Shown here: one piece after another, positions 27,408 to 36,330 of the stretch
Layout: every line of letters starts with the position of its first letter
Numbering within the stretch: the stretch's first letter is position 1
Source: Rhodoferax sp. BLA1
Lineage (GTDB): Bacteria > Pseudomonadota > Gammaproteobacteria > Burkholderiales > Burkholderiaceae_C
Length of the DNA: 64,000 bases
Assembly (NCBI RefSeq): GCF_013416775.1
Contig: NZ_SZVI01000001.1
Span: 248,001-312,000 of the forward strand
Direction: 5' to 3'
Notes under the pieces: generated by a model
Told to the model about the DNA's origin: nothing
Databases searched by the model: none
Seen by the model: only the letters and a program-made list of their open reading frames with translations
Made by a program: the position numbers and the translations under genes

Positions 27408-27728
27408 TCAGAGACTGGCTTGCGCGTGGCTGTAACACTTCTTGGGGCAGATCTTGGAGCAGGCGGTGCAGCCGATACACAGCTCCTGGTGCGCGAGGGT
27501 CATCACCTTCTTCTCGTATTCCCCATCGTCGTCATCGTCGTCATCGTCGTCCATATCTACCGCAATGCGCTCGCCGTCTTCGGTCAGGCCGACCAGTTCC
27601 ATCACGCCGCGCGGGCACACTTTGAAACAGCGGCCGCAGCCGATGCACTTCTCGTCATCGATGGCCGTGACAAAGGCCGGGATCCAGGTTTCGCCACTGG
27701 GCAGGGTGACGCTGAAGGGGGTGCTCAT
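27408..27728 (-). CDS. ferredoxin III, nif-specific (2[4Fe-4S])
   Basis: 106-aa ferredoxin thought to donate electrons in nitrogen fixation. Two clusters are visible: CIGCGRCFKVCP (residues 28-39) and CIGCTACSKICP (about 84-95). Between them is an acidic insert with nine consecutive aspartates, encoded by three tandem 9-bp units at 27524-27550. It is the last gene of the nifE-N-X operon, 26 bp after the DUF683 gene, a conserved order in proteobacterial nif clusters. Confidence 0.9.
   Translation of the reverse strand: MSTPFSVTLPSGETWIPAFVTAIDDEKCIGCGRCFKVCPRGVMELVGLTEDGERIAVDMDDDDDDDDDGEYEKKVMTLAHQELCIGCTACSKICPKKCYSHAQASL
27524..27550 (+). repeat. tandem 9-bp repeat coding the poly-Asp tract
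   Basis: ATCGTCGTC three times in a row; on the minus strand it encodes the run of aspartates between the two Fe-S clusters of the ferredoxin. Confidence 0.9.
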
Positions 27729-27754
27729 GGTGGGTTCTCTTTCTAGTGATGTAC

Positions 27755-27949
27755 TCAGGCCTCGGCCGCCGCCAGGGCTTTGCGCGCGTCCATCAGCAAG
27801 ACGTGGGCGTCAAAACAGCGCTGCGCCACCTCGGGAATTTTTTCCCAGTGGGTAGGCAATTCTTCAGACAGGTCATGCAGGTCCATCTTGGCCTGGGTGG
27901 CGCGGGCATTGAGTTTCTTCAGCTGCGCCTTGTGTTCTTCAATGTCCAT
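27755..27949 (-). CDS. DUF683 (CCE_0567-type) nif-associated small protein
   Basis: 64-aa, highly helical protein (IEEHKAQLKKLNARATQAKMDL at the N-terminus) of the family always found between nifX/DUF269 and a ferredoxin gene. A structurally studied cyanobacterial member binds metal and forms a helical hairpin. It starts two bases after the DUF269 stop, so they are co-translated. Role in nitrogenase maturation is inferred from context. Confidence 0.87.
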   Translation of the reverse strand: MDIEEHKAQLKKLNARATQAKMDLHDLSEELPTHWEKIPEVAQRCFDAHVLLMDARKALAAAEA

Positions 27950-27951
27950 GG

Positions 27952-28446
27952 TCAGGCTCCGTATTGCGCCACATCGGGGTAGGTGCGGATCATGGTGACC
28001 GCTTCGTTCAGGAACTTGGTGCCCGCCTCGGACAGTTTGGCAAGCGAAGCAAAACCGAAGCGGTGCACATCGCGCAGCTGTTTGTTGACCACCACCAGAC
28101 GGCCCGCCAGCAAAACCATCCGGCCAAAACCTTCATGGCTCATCTTCATCATGGGCGATACCATCTGTCCGGTTTCACGCTCGATGGCCACCGCAATCGC
28201 GTTATAGAACAGCTCCAGGCGCCACAAGGTCTCAGGGTCAGGGTCCCCCAGGATCGGCAGCGCACGGCGCTCCTCTGCGGTGTGGATATAGGGTTTGAGC
28301 AGCTGCAGGTCGCTCTTGTTGTCCCAGGTGCCATTCATGTCCTGCGCACGCAACTGCTTGATCAGTTGCTGCACAAAAGGCGTGCCCACATAGACCTCGT
28401 CGCTGCTTGGCTCGGTGGGGATGTCCAGGGTGCTCTGTTCGTTCAT
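27952..28446 (-). CDS. NifX-associated protein (DUF269)
   Basis: 164-aa protein matching the DUF269 family that accompanies nifX. Visible features: [13 protein letters not shown] near residue 25, [23 protein letters not shown] near 64-86 and [27 protein letters not shown] near 107-133. Its start overlaps the nifX stop by four bases (ATGA). Function unproven; the context suggests FeMo-cofactor work. Confidence 0.9.
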   Translation of the reverse strand: MNEQSTLDIPTEPSSDEVYVGTPFVQQLIKQLRAQDMNGTWDNKSDLQLLKPYIHTAEERRALPILGDPDPETLWRLELFYNAIAVAIERETGQMVSPMMKMSHEGFGRMVLLAGRLVVVNKQLRDVHRFGFASLAKLSEAGTKFLNEAVTMIRTYPDVAQYGA

Positions 28447-28853
28447 GGGGTCACCTCGTCTTCTTCAAAGTCAAAGCTGCGCACGCCGTCCTTGGCCAGC
28501 GCCTTGCGCAACCAGGGTGGTGGTGTGCCCTGCAGCACCACCTGAAGTTTGTCCAGAATACCGGTGATGGACTCGGGTTGCGGCACCTTGATCGGGTGGA
28601 TCTTCATGGCCACCACACGCGCGGCGCCCGAGCCACCAATGGCGGCCACATACACGATGGCGCAGTCCTTGATGGCTTCGAGTTTGGGTGCGAGTTTGTC
28701 CTCGTCGCCGTCCTCTTCGAGCTTGTCACCAAACTCAAAACTCTCGACAAAATGGTGCCCGGTGGGCGAGACCTCATACACCACGATGCTTTTGGCCCAG
28801 CCAAAATGGGCGTCAACACGTTCCTTGTCCTGGGTGGCGAAGGCAATTTTCAT
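28443..28853 (-). CDS. nifX: FeMo-cofactor carrier protein NifX
   Basis: 136-aa protein that binds and carries FeMo-cofactor precursor (NifB-co, VK-cluster). It opens [21 protein letters not shown], the NifX/NifB C-terminal-domain signature, and has [14 protein letters not shown] near residue 70. GGGAGG precedes the ATG, which also overlaps the stop of a 29-codon ORF (ATGA). The next gene overlaps its own end by four bases. Confidence 0.93.
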   Translation of the reverse strand: MKIAFATQDKERVDAHFGWAKSIVVYEVSPTGHHFVESFEFGDKLEEDGDEDKLAPKLEAIKDCAIVYVAAIGGSGAARVVAMKIHPIKVPQPESITGILDKLQVVLQGTPPPWLRKALAKDGVRSFDFEEDEVTP

Positions 28854-28939
28854 AGAACCTCCCGCAAAAATGCCTGAGGGCTGAGACCCACCCCATCCGG
28901 GGCAGGCAAATACATCACACGGTGATCAAGGGGGCTCAT
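28850..28939 (-). CDS. putative 29-aa protein between nifN and nifX
   Basis: A 30-codon frame too short for routine gene finding. It starts with ATG seven bases after a perfect AGGAGG and stops with a TGA that shares ATGA with the nifX start. It encodes MSPLDHRVMYLPAPDGVGLS and nine more residues ending FLREVL. The strong ribosome site and overlap argue that it is translated, either as a real nif microprotein or as a coupling leader for nifX. I do not recognise it. Confidence 0.55.
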   Translation of the reverse strand: MSPLDHRVMYLPAPDGVGLSPQAFLREVL

Positions 28940-28956
28940 GGTTCCTCCTGGGTGGT

Positions 28957-30345
28957 TCAGGCGCTGGCGACAGCCAGACCGGTTGGGGTGGGTGTGGCAA
29001 CAGGTGCGGCGGCGCGCAGCGCTTCGGGGCTCAGCGGCCAGTCATCGGCGTGGTGGTGTTTGATCTGATCGATCATGAGGTTGGCCACCTCAAAAATCAG
29101 TGCCATCGTGCCGCGGTAACCCACCAAACAGCGGTGGGCGTTGCCAACACGGTCAAACACCGGGAAGCCAATACGCAGCAGCGGTTTGTCCAGCCGCTCG
29201 GCGGCCTGGCGGCCATGGGAATGGGTCACGATGAGGTCGCAATCCACCGCACCGCGCTCCAGGTCTTCTAGGTCACCCAAGATCACTGTTAGCGCGGGCA
29301 ACAACGCATGTGAGGCCGATTTGGTGGTGCTGACGCAGCAACGCAGTTCTGCGCCCATCTCGTGTAACAGGCTGCCCACTGCCAGCAGCAAGTCGGGCTC
29401 GGCGGCGATCGCCACCTTGACACCACCGGTGTAAAAATGGCCGTCGAGCATGGCGTCGAGCAGCTGGCTGCGTTGGCGGCGGTATTTGGCGGGGACGGGG
29501 CGTCCAGAAAGTTGGGCCAGACACTGCAGAAAGCGGTCGTTGACTTCCAGGCCGGTGAGCCGGTCAAACATCTCGAATGGTGTCCCGGCAATGTCTTGCA
29601 AGGACAAGGCCGCTTCACGCGTCTGTTCGCCAACACCCAAGGTCAACGCCGAGGCACCGGCTGCCCGGATGTCCTGCAGCGAGGTGCCGCCCAGGGTGGT
29701 GCCGCGCCAGTCCGGCGGAATATGGCCGTCCAGCGAACCCGACACATCGGGCAACACAATTACTGACAGGCCAAAGGCTTCGATGATCTCGCGCAGCTCA
29801 AAAATATCACCGGGCGACAGGTGGCTGCCCGGCAACAGGGTCACCTGGTCGGTTTGGCGCGGCAGGGGCTTGACCAGCGTGCGCGCGATGGCCGTCACCG
29901 CAACACGGTAACCATCCTCAAAACCACCCACATAGTCGGGCGTCGAGGCATACACGATCTCGGTGTCGGCCAGTTCGGGGTGGCGCTTGCGGATGGTGAC
30001 GAGGTAACCCTCCACATCGTCACCCTTGGTCTCGGTCAAACCGGTGGAACAGATGGCAATGATTTTGGGGGCGGCGCGTTTGCGGATATTCAGCAGGGCG
30101 GCCTCGATGTTGTCGTAACCGCCCAGAATCGAAGTCACCTCGTTCATCGCAGTGGTTTGTAAGGGGATGGCTTCCTTAAAGTGACGCACCAACAACACCA
30201 GGCCAAACGAGGTGCAGCCCTGCGAACCGTGCATCACCGGCATACACGCGTCCAAGCCCAGAAAGGCCAGACTCGCCCCGAGCGGCTGACTCATCTTGAG
30301 CGGATTGACCGCACAGGCTTTTTTGGATTCAACAACTAGGGCCAT
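28957..30345 (-). CDS. nifN: nitrogenase cofactor scaffold subunit NifN
   Basis: 462-aa NifK-like subunit of the NifEN scaffold on which FeMo-cofactor is completed. The N-terminus SKKACAVNPLKMSQPLGASLAFLG and the MHGSQGCTSFGLVLLVRHFKE segment (about 40-60) are typical; ICSTGLTETKGDD and LPDVSGSLDGH follow. ATG at 30345 agrees with the family; the ribosome site is weak, and the gap to nifE is 28 bp, so coupling to nifE is likely. Confidence 0.94.
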   Translation of the reverse strand: MALVVESKKACAVNPLKMSQPLGASLAFLGLDACMPVMHGSQGCTSFGLVLLVRHFKEAIPLQTTAMNEVTSILGGYDNIEAALLNIRKRAAPKIIAICSTGLTETKGDDVEGYLVTIRKRHPELADTEIVYASTPDYVGGFEDGYRVAVTAIARTLVKPLPRQTDQVTLLPGSHLSPGDIFELREIIEAFGLSVIVLPDVSGSLDGHIPPDWRGTTLGGTSLQDIRAAGASALTLGVGEQTREAALSLQDIAGTPFEMFDRLTGLEVNDRFLQCLAQLSGRPVPAKYRRQRSQLLDAMLDGHFYTGGVKVAIAAEPDLLLAVGSLLHEMGAELRCCVSTTKSASHALLPALTVILGDLEDLERGAVDCDLIVTHSHGRQAAERLDKPLLRIGFPVFDRVGNAHRCLVGYRGTMALIFEVANLMIDQIKHHHADDWPLSPEALRAAAPVATPTPTGLAVASA

Positions 30346-30373
30346 GGCAGAGGGGTCTCGTTGCGCATGTGGT

Positions 30374-31882
30374 TTATGCAGGCACTTCTTCGGGCGCCAA
30401 ACCCAGTGCATGCGCCGCGACCTCCGTCAGGAACCGATTGGCTTGCAGGTCAGTGGCTGGGGCCGCAAGCACCGGCACCGCACCCAGGGTCTCGCCATCG
30501 TCCCCCCAAGGGGCGGGTAGACGCACCTGTTGCCACACCGGATTGGACAAAGCTCGGTCAATCTCACTCACCAGCTCGACCATGCCTTCGTAACCGGCAT
30601 AGGGGTGGTAACGCTCCTGGTTGATGTCGAGCCAAGGCATGCGGGCCTTGAGTGCCACAAACTGGCTGCGACCACCAGAGAGCATGATGTCGGCGCGGGC
30701 GTCGCGCAGCATGTTGTACATCTCGCGCGGGGTCATGTTGTCGATCATGTGGGCATCGTCCCCCATGATCTCCTTGATCTTCTGTTTGTCTTCCTTGGTC
30801 GACTTCTTGACGCTGGTGCCCACAATCTCGAGCCCGGCCTCTTGCAGCGCGGCCACCACCGACCAGGACTTGACCCCGCCGGTGATCAACAGCACCCGTT
30901 TGCCACTCAGGCGCTGTTTGTATTGCTCGATGCGTTGGTAAGCGCGGGCTTCTTCCACCGCAATCAGCCGTTCGGTGCGGCCAATCAATTCATCGGGTGC
31001 ACCCTGCTGCACCAGCAGTTTGGCGATCTGGCGCAAACTGTCACTCATGTCACCAATGCCGTAGAAAGAACCTTCAAAGTACGGGATGCCCCAGCGCTTC
31101 TCCATCTTGGTGGCGATGTTGATCATCGACTTGGAGCACACCATCATGTTCACCTTGGCCCGGTGGGCGCTGGCGATGTCCTTGTACCGCCCATCCCCGG
31201 CCATACAACACAGGATACGGATACCCAGCGCATCGAGCAGCGGCTTGACCTGCCACAACTCCCCCACCAGGTTGTATTCACCAATGATGTTGATGTCGTA
31301 GGCGGTAGTGAACTCGGGCTCCACCGTGCCAATCACATAGTCCAGCAAAGCCTCGGCGCCAAGTTTGTTGCCCAAGTTTTTGATGCCCGCAAAACCCGGC
31401 GCGTTGACCGGGATGATGGGTTTGCCGAACTTTTCGGTGGCACGTTGGCATACCGCTTCAATGTCGTCACCGACCAGGGCGGTGACACAGGTTTGGTAAA
31501 CAAACACCGCAGGCGGGTCGTACTTCTCCAGAATCTCGCGGATCGACTTGAACAGGCGTTTCTCGCCGCCGTAGATCACATCGAGTTCGTTGATGTCGGT
31601 GGTGAATCCAGTGCGGTAAATCTGCGGACCGCTGGATGCACTGTGCCGGTTGTCCCAGGAGTTGCCTTCACAAGCAATGGGGCCATGCACCAGATGCGCC
31701 ACATCCGCAATCGGCTGCAAGGCGATCTTGGCACCATCAAAGGCGCAGCCACCCGCTGCAGCACCGGGTGCCAGTTGGGCTGAACAGCCCTTTTTGCGGT
31801 CTTTCTCACTTTTGCCCTGGTTCTTGTCGCAACCAGGTTCTTCAAACACGTCGGCAATCCTGGCTTTGAGCGAAGTCGACAT
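30374..31882 (-). CDS. nifE: nitrogenase cofactor scaffold subunit NifE
   Basis: 502-aa NifD-like subunit of NifEN. Seen: an N-terminal extension with CDKNQ and CSAQ cysteines, then GCAFDGAKIALQPIADVAHLVHGPIACEGNSWD near residues 46-78, YQTCVTALVGDDIEAVC near 147, and the C-terminal SGGRSQFVALKARMPWLDINQERYHPYAGYEGM. AGGAG precedes the ATG. A sigma-54 promoter lies 36-50 bp upstream. Head of the operon nifE-nifN-29aa-nifX-DUF269-DUF683-ferredoxin. Confidence 0.95.
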   Translation of the reverse strand: MSTSLKARIADVFEEPGCDKNQGKSEKDRKKGCSAQLAPGAAAGGCAFDGAKIALQPIADVAHLVHGPIACEGNSWDNRHSASSGPQIYRTGFTTDINELDVIYGGEKRLFKSIREILEKYDPPAVFVYQTCVTALVGDDIEAVCQRATEKFGKPIIPVNAPGFAGIKNLGNKLGAEALLDYVIGTVEPEFTTAYDINIIGEYNLVGELWQVKPLLDALGIRILCCMAGDGRYKDIASAHRAKVNMMVCSKSMINIATKMEKRWGIPYFEGSFYGIGDMSDSLRQIAKLLVQQGAPDELIGRTERLIAVEEARAYQRIEQYKQRLSGKRVLLITGGVKSWSVVAALQEAGLEIVGTSVKKSTKEDKQKIKEIMGDDAHMIDNMTPREMYNMLRDARADIMLSGGRSQFVALKARMPWLDINQERYHPYAGYEGMVELVSEIDRALSNPVWQQVRLPAPWGDDGETLGAVPVLAAPATDLQANRFLTEVAAHALGLAPEEVPA

Positions 31883-31917
31883 GGCATGCTCCTGATGGGG
31901 TGAATACAGGAGTCATC

Positions 31918-31932
31918 GCATTTTTGGTGCCA
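31918..31932 (-). promoter_or_regulatory. sigma-54 promoter of nifE
   Basis: Minus-strand TGGCACCAAAAATGC has GG and GC ten bases apart, as required for -24/-12, and matches the consensus TGGCACG-N4-TTGC in most positions. Transcription would start about 24 bases before the nifE ATG. A one-mismatch NifA site (TGA-N10-ACA) ends at about 32018. Confidence 0.7.
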
Positions 31933-32016
31933 GGGTCAAAAAGCCTCTAAATGCAGCTTATTGGCCGGGTCCGTCCTCTTTGCGGTCTGAATTTGGCAGG
32001 TTTGAAGGAATTGCGA

Positions 32017-32061
32017 CAAAAAAAAGCCCCTTTGCTTGAGACAAGGCTCAAGCAAAGGGGC
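32017..32061 (-). terminator. intrinsic terminator of the TRAP operon
   Basis: A 14-bp perfect stem (CCCCTTTGCTTGAG at 32027-32040 and its complement at 32047-32060) with a 6-nt loop runs into eight T residues on the minus strand. It separates the TRAP transporter operon from nifE. Confidence 0.95.
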
Positions 32062-32088
32062 AGTTGACGGGTGAAAACTGATCAGGCT

Positions 32089-33375
32089 TTAATTCACACC
32101 AAACACCAGATTGGGCAGGTACAACACACTGGTGGGCCACACAATCATGAGGATCACCAAACCAATGACCGCAGCCAGCAGCGGCATGGCTTCTTTGATG
32201 TACTCGTCCATCGGGCATTTGAGAATGCCGCAGACGGTGAACATCGCCACACCCACGGGCGGTGTCATGCCACCCAGCGTGACGCAGGTCATCATCACCA
32301 ACCCAAAATGCACCGGATCAATCCCCACACGCATGATGATGGGCATCAGGATCGGGGTCACCAACAGCACAATCACCGTGGCCTCCAGGAACATGCCCAG
32401 CACAATGATGAAGGTGATCAACAGCAGCATCAGGGCGATCCTGTTCTCGGTGATGCTCACCAGGAAGGAGGCCGCATCCTGTGGCACACCTTCGAGCGTG
32501 ATCATGTAGCCAATCATCGAGGAGAACATGATGATCAGCATGATCATGCCGATGTCAGACACCGCATGGCGCAGCGCGTTGAGCAAGGCTTCCAACGACA
32601 GTTCCCGATAGATGACCATACCCACAAAGATCGCATAAGCCACCGCAAAAGCACCCGCTTCCGAGGGGGTGAAGATCCCGTAACGAATCCCCACAATCAG
32701 CAGAATCGGGAACATCAGCGCCCATTTGCATTCCCACATGCGTTTCGCGATCTCTTTGAACGTCGGGGGTTTTGCGAGCTCGGCGGTGTAACCACGGCGC
32801 CGTGCCACGATGTAAGCCACACTCATCAGCACAATGGTCATCAACACACCTGGCACGATGCCGCCGACAAACAGGCGACCGATCGACACATTGCCCATGA
32901 AACCGTAGAGGATCAGCCCGATGCTGGGCGGAATGGTGGCGGTGATCAGTGAGCCCACCGCGATCACCGCACTGGTGTAACCACGGGTGTAGCCCCGTTT
33001 GATCATGTCCGGACCCAAAATGCGGGCTTCCATCGCGGCGTCGGCCACGGCCGAGCCCGACACACCCCCCATCAAGGCGCTGAGCATGATGGCGACCTGT
33101 GCCAGACCACCACGCATCCAGCCGGTGAGCACGGTTGACAAGGAGATCAAGCGGCTGGTGATGCCCGATGCATTCATCAGATGCCCGGCGAACACAAACA
33201 GCGGCACCGCCAGCAGCGGAAAGGACTGCGTTGCAGTGGCAATCTTCTGGATCGCAATCTCAGGTGGAACCGGGCCAAAAATGTAGAACATCACGGCCGA
33301 GATGCCAATCGCAAACGCCACCGGCATGCCGAGGAACATCAGCACCAAAAATAGAAGAGTAAGGATGCCGCTCAT
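32089..33375 (-). CDS. TRAP transporter large membrane subunit (DctM)
   Basis: 428-aa protein with about 12 hydrophobic helices, the channel-forming subunit of a tripartite ATP-independent periplasmic transporter. Typical: LFLVLMFLGMPVAFAIGIS at the start, PLFVFAGHLMNASGI, SALMGGVSGSAVADAA and GMTPPVGVAMF. Its ATG overlaps the DctQ stop by four bases. Substrate is probably a sugar acid, judging from the divergent dehydratase gene. Confidence 0.92.
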   Translation of the reverse strand: MSGILTLLFLVLMFLGMPVAFAIGISAVMFYIFGPVPPEIAIQKIATATQSFPLLAVPLFVFAGHLMNASGITSRLISLSTVLTGWMRGGLAQVAIMLSALMGGVSGSAVADAAMEARILGPDMIKRGYTRGYTSAVIAVGSLITATIPPSIGLILYGFMGNVSIGRLFVGGIVPGVLMTIVLMSVAYIVARRRGYTAELAKPPTFKEIAKRMWECKWALMFPILLIVGIRYGIFTPSEAGAFAVAYAIFVGMVIYRELSLEALLNALRHAVSDIGMIMLIIMFSSMIGYMITLEGVPQDAASFLVSITENRIALMLLLITFIIVLGMFLEATVIVLLVTPILMPIIMRVGIDPVHFGLVMMTCVTLGGMTPPVGVAMFTVCGILKCPMDEYIKEAMPLLAAVIGLVILMIVWPTSVLYLPNLVFGVN

Positions 33376-33863
33376 ATCGCCGTCCCGTCATGACCTTCAA
33401 GTGAAAGAACCTCGCGCCCGGTCAGACCGCGCCACAAACGTGTGACAGCGGTGGCCAGCATCAGGAATGAACCTACCGGGATACACGCGGTGACCCAGCT
33501 GTAGCTGATACCCACGTCACCCAGCACACGCTCCATGTTTTGCAGCGTGAGCTTGGTGCCGTACCAGACCAGGAAGCTCAAGAAACAGATGATGGCAACC
33601 AACCAGATCACGGCCAGCACCTTGCGAACTTCACGCGGAAATTTCCGGATCAAGATATCGATTTCGATGTGTGTGTTTTTCTTGAGCGCCAGATCGGCGC
33701 CCAGCACACACGCCCAGGCAAAACTGAGTTGGGCCAAGTCCACCGCCCAGATGACGGGCACACCCGCCGTCCGGGTGGCTGCCCCGATCAGTACAAAGAT
33801 AGAGGTGGCTGCAAAGAACGCCATGGCCAGGCGTTCCTCCAGCTTAAATAGCAGATGTGCCAC
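33372..33863 (-). CDS. TRAP transporter small membrane subunit (DctQ)
   Basis: 163-aa protein with four membrane helices (about 13-33, 45-62, 84-106, 125-145) and the DctQ signature AWACVLGADLALKKNTHIEIDIL. It links the binding protein and DctM. GTG start at 33863 is preceded by AAGGACG; dctP ends 10 bases upstream. Confidence 0.88.
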   Translation of the reverse strand: MAHLLFKLEERLAMAFFAATSIFVLIGAATRTAGVPVIWAVDLAQLSFAWACVLGADLALKKNTHIEIDILIRKFPREVRKVLAVIWLVAIICFLSFLVWYGTKLTLQNMERVLGDVGISYSWVTACIPVGSFLMLATAVTRLWRGLTGREVLSLEGHDGTAI

Positions 33864-33872
33864 AAAACGTCC

Positions 33873-34844
33873 TTACTTGGCCAGTACAGCATTCACCTGC
33901 TTGCGCAGATCGGTGTAACCCAGCTTCTCGTAGACCACGCTGGTTGAGGCGACGAAAGGTTTGGTGTCAATGTCCACAATCTGCACGCCTTTTTCACGCA
34001 TCAGCTTTTCATAGTTGCCAATGGAGTCGATGGTGGCTTTGGAGGCGGTATCACCGGCCTTGAGGGCTTCATCGCTCACCACTTTTTGCAGGTTGGGTGG
34101 CAGCTTGTCGAACCAGATCTTGGAGCCGACCAAGCCGGTGATCAGGCTGATGTGGCCGGTCTTGGTGATGTACTTCACCACCTCAAACAGACGCTGGCCG
34201 TAGGTGGCAGGTGCTTGTGCTTCGGCGGCGTCGATGGCCTTCATTTGCAGGGCCGAGTAGACCTCTGCCCATGGCATCGGGGTGGGGGTCGCACCCAGGC
34301 CACGAACGGTTTCCAGCCAGACCGGCGCACCAGGGGTACGCATACGCACACCAGCCAGATCGGCAGGTACTTTGACCGGCTTCATGGTCAGCAACTGGCG
34401 GTCACCCTGGTACCAGTTGAAGGACAGAATCTGGTGGCCACTGGCAGCACGCAGCTTGTTGTTCCAGTCATCCATCAACGGCGAGGTCACCACCTTGCGC
34501 ATTTCGGTGTAACCGTGGGTCAGGTAGGGCGCGCCAAGCACACCAAACTCCTTGACAAACGGTGCCAGACGGCCACCATCCACCAGCACCGCCACACCGG
34601 CACCGGAACGGGCTTGTTCAAGCACGTCTTCGTCTGAACCCAGCTGAGAGCTCGGGAACAAACGAACGGAGATCTTGCCACCCGAGTTCTTTTCAACACT
34701 GTCCTTGAACTGCTGCAGACCCTTGAACATCGGGTCATCCACTGTCAGGGACGAGCTCACATTCAGGTTGAAATCTGCCGCGTGGGCCGCAGCGGCCAGC
34801 AAAACGCAGGCGGCTGTCAATGACAACAATTTGATCTTCTTCAT
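33873..34844 (-). CDS. TRAP transporter solute-binding protein (DctP)
   Basis: 323-aa periplasmic binding protein. Signal peptide 1-22 (LLSLTAACVLLAAAAHA). The mature part has the DctP pattern FKDSVEKNSGGKISVRLFPSSQLGSDEDVLEQ and the conserved arginine region GVRMRTPGAPVW near 170, which binds substrate carboxylates. GAGGAAG precedes the ATG. First gene of the dctPQM operon, divergent from the dehydratase gene. Confidence 0.92.
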   Translation of the reverse strand: MKKIKLLSLTAACVLLAAAAHAADFNLNVSSSLTVDDPMFKGLQQFKDSVEKNSGGKISVRLFPSSQLGSDEDVLEQARSGAGVAVLVDGGRLAPFVKEFGVLGAPYLTHGYTEMRKVVTSPLMDDWNNKLRAASGHQILSFNWYQGDRQLLTMKPVKVPADLAGVRMRTPGAPVWLETVRGLGATPTPMPWAEVYSALQMKAIDAAEAQAPATYGQRLFEVVKYITKTGHISLITGLVGSKIWFDKLPPNLQKVVSDEALKAGDTASKATIDSIGNYEKLMREKGVQIVDIDTKPFVASTSVVYEKLGYTDLRKQVNAVLAK

Positions 34845-34910
34845 AGTTGCTTCCTCGATCGTTGGGTGTTTAAAACTTGCTGCCCTGCGGTTACCCCGCT
34901 GGCACTTGTA

Positions 34911-34922
34911 TGGTAGTATACT
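34911..34922. promoter_or_regulatory. possible GntR-type operator
   Basis: The palindrome AGTATACT (34915-34922) with GGT before it lies between the divergent dctP and dehydratase genes. GntR/FadR-family sugar-acid regulators often bind palindromes centred on GTATAC, and a GntR gene sits at the end of this cassette. Confidence 0.4.
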
Positions 34923-35071
34923 TTTCGAGAGCTTGCAACATATTTGCACTTTTTTGATGGGAAAGTTAGGTGGTGGTCGCAGTGGTTTTGAGGCTCCGGA
35001 TTCACGTGCCAGCGTGAGCGGCTGAACCAGCTTTTCCCTCTGTCTGAATTGATCTGAACAGGAGTGATGTG

Positions 35072-36277
35072 ATGAAAATTATTGATGCCGAAGTGATTGT
35101 TTGCTGCCCAGGCCGCAACTTTGTGACCTTGAAAATCACGACCGATGAGGGTGTGACCGGTCTTGGTGATGGCACGCTGAACGGACGCGAGTTGTCGGTT
35201 GCGTCCTATTTGAAGGACCATGTCTGCCCCTTGCTGATCGGCCGTGATCCGCAAAAGATCGAAGACATCTGGCAATACCTTTACAGAGGTGCCTACTGGC
35301 GCCGCGGTCCGGTCACCATGTCGGCCATCGCTGCGGTGGACATGGCCTTGTGGGACATCAAGGGCAAGCTGGCCAACATGCCGGTCTACCAGTTGCTGGG
35401 TGGTGCTTCCCGCGAACACGTGATGGTCTACAGCCACGCCACCGGCCGCGACATCCCTGAAACGCTGGACGCCTTTGCCAAATACCAGGAAAAAGGCTTC
35501 AAGGCGATTCGCGCCCAGTGTGGTGTGCCGGGCATGAAATCGGTCTACGGCGTGTCCAAAGGCGGCGCTTATGAGCCTGCCACCAAAGGCTGGCCTGAAG
35601 AACAGGTCTGGAACACTGAAAAGTACCTGAATTTTGTGCCCAAGCTGTTTGAAGCGATCCGCGAGAAATTTGGCTTTGACACCCACCTGCTGCATGACGC
35701 CCACCACCGCCTGACACCGATTGAAGCGGCACGCCTGGGCAAGGCGGTGGAAGACTCGCGCCTGTTCTGGCTGGAAGACCCGACACCGGCAGAAAACCAG
35801 GAAGCCTTCCGCCTGATCCGTCAGCACACCACCACCCCGATTGCGGTGGGTGAGGTGTTCAACAGCATCTGGGACTGCAAACAGCTGATCGAAGAGCAAC
35901 TGATCGACTACATCCGCATGACGATCACCCACTCGGGCGGCATCACCCACATGCGCCGTATTGCGGACTTTGCCGCGATGTACCAGGTGCGCACCGGCAG
36001 CCACGGCCCGTCCGATCTGTCACCCGTGTGTATGGGCGCAGCCCTGCACTTTGACCTGTGGGCTCCCAACTTCGGCATGCAGGAGTACATGGGTTACCAC
36101 GAGCAGACCATGGAAGTCTTCCAATGCGGCTGGAGCTACAAGGATGGCTTCATGCACCCGGGTGACAAACCAGGGTTGGGTGTGGAAATCGACGAGGAAC
36201 TGGCCAAGAAATACCCGTACGAGCCAGCCTACCTGCCGGTGGCCCGCCTGGAAGACGGCACCTTGTGGAATTGGTAA
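35072..36277 (+). CDS. mannonate dehydratase-like enolase-superfamily enzyme (ManD/RspA)
   Basis: 401-aa enzyme of the mandelate racemase/enolase superfamily. Metal ligands and catalytic motifs match Man[10 protein letters not shown] near residue 210, FWLEDPTP near 232, [11 protein letters not shown] near 258, and [16 protein letters not shown] near 310. ManD members dehydrate D-mannonate (or D-gluconate) to 2-keto-3-deoxygluconate, though some RspA-like members have very low activity. ATG 35072 follows AGGAG. Divergent from the TRAP operon, which probably imports its substrate. Confidence 0.88.
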   Translation: MKIIDAEVIVCCPGRNFVTLKITTDEGVTGLGDGTLNGRELSVASYLKDHVCPLLIGRDPQKIEDIWQYLYRGAYWRRGPVTMSAIAAVDMALWDIKGKLANMPVYQLLGGASREHVMVYSHATGRDIPETLDAFAKYQEKGFKAIRAQCGVPGMKSVYGVSKGGAYEPATKGWPEEQVWNTEKYLNFVPKLFEAIREKFGFDTHLLHDAHHRLTPIEAARLGKAVEDSRLFWLEDPTPAENQEAFRLIRQHTTTPIAVGEVFNSIWDCKQLIEEQLIDYIRMTITHSGGITHMRRIADFAAMYQVRTGSHGPSDLSPVCMGAALHFDLWAPNFGMQEYMGYHEQTMEVFQCGWSYKDGFMHPGDKPGLGVEIDEELAKKYPYEPAYLPVARLEDGTLWNW

Positions 36278-36330
36278 AGGTCTGATTCGGCCGCTGCTGA
36301 CACCGGGTCAGCAGTGTGCCGCAGCCGCCA

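Noticed and set aside
30530-31783. Long plus-strand frame over nifE
   Set aside because: Antisense shadow; nifE has all family motifs and a promoter.
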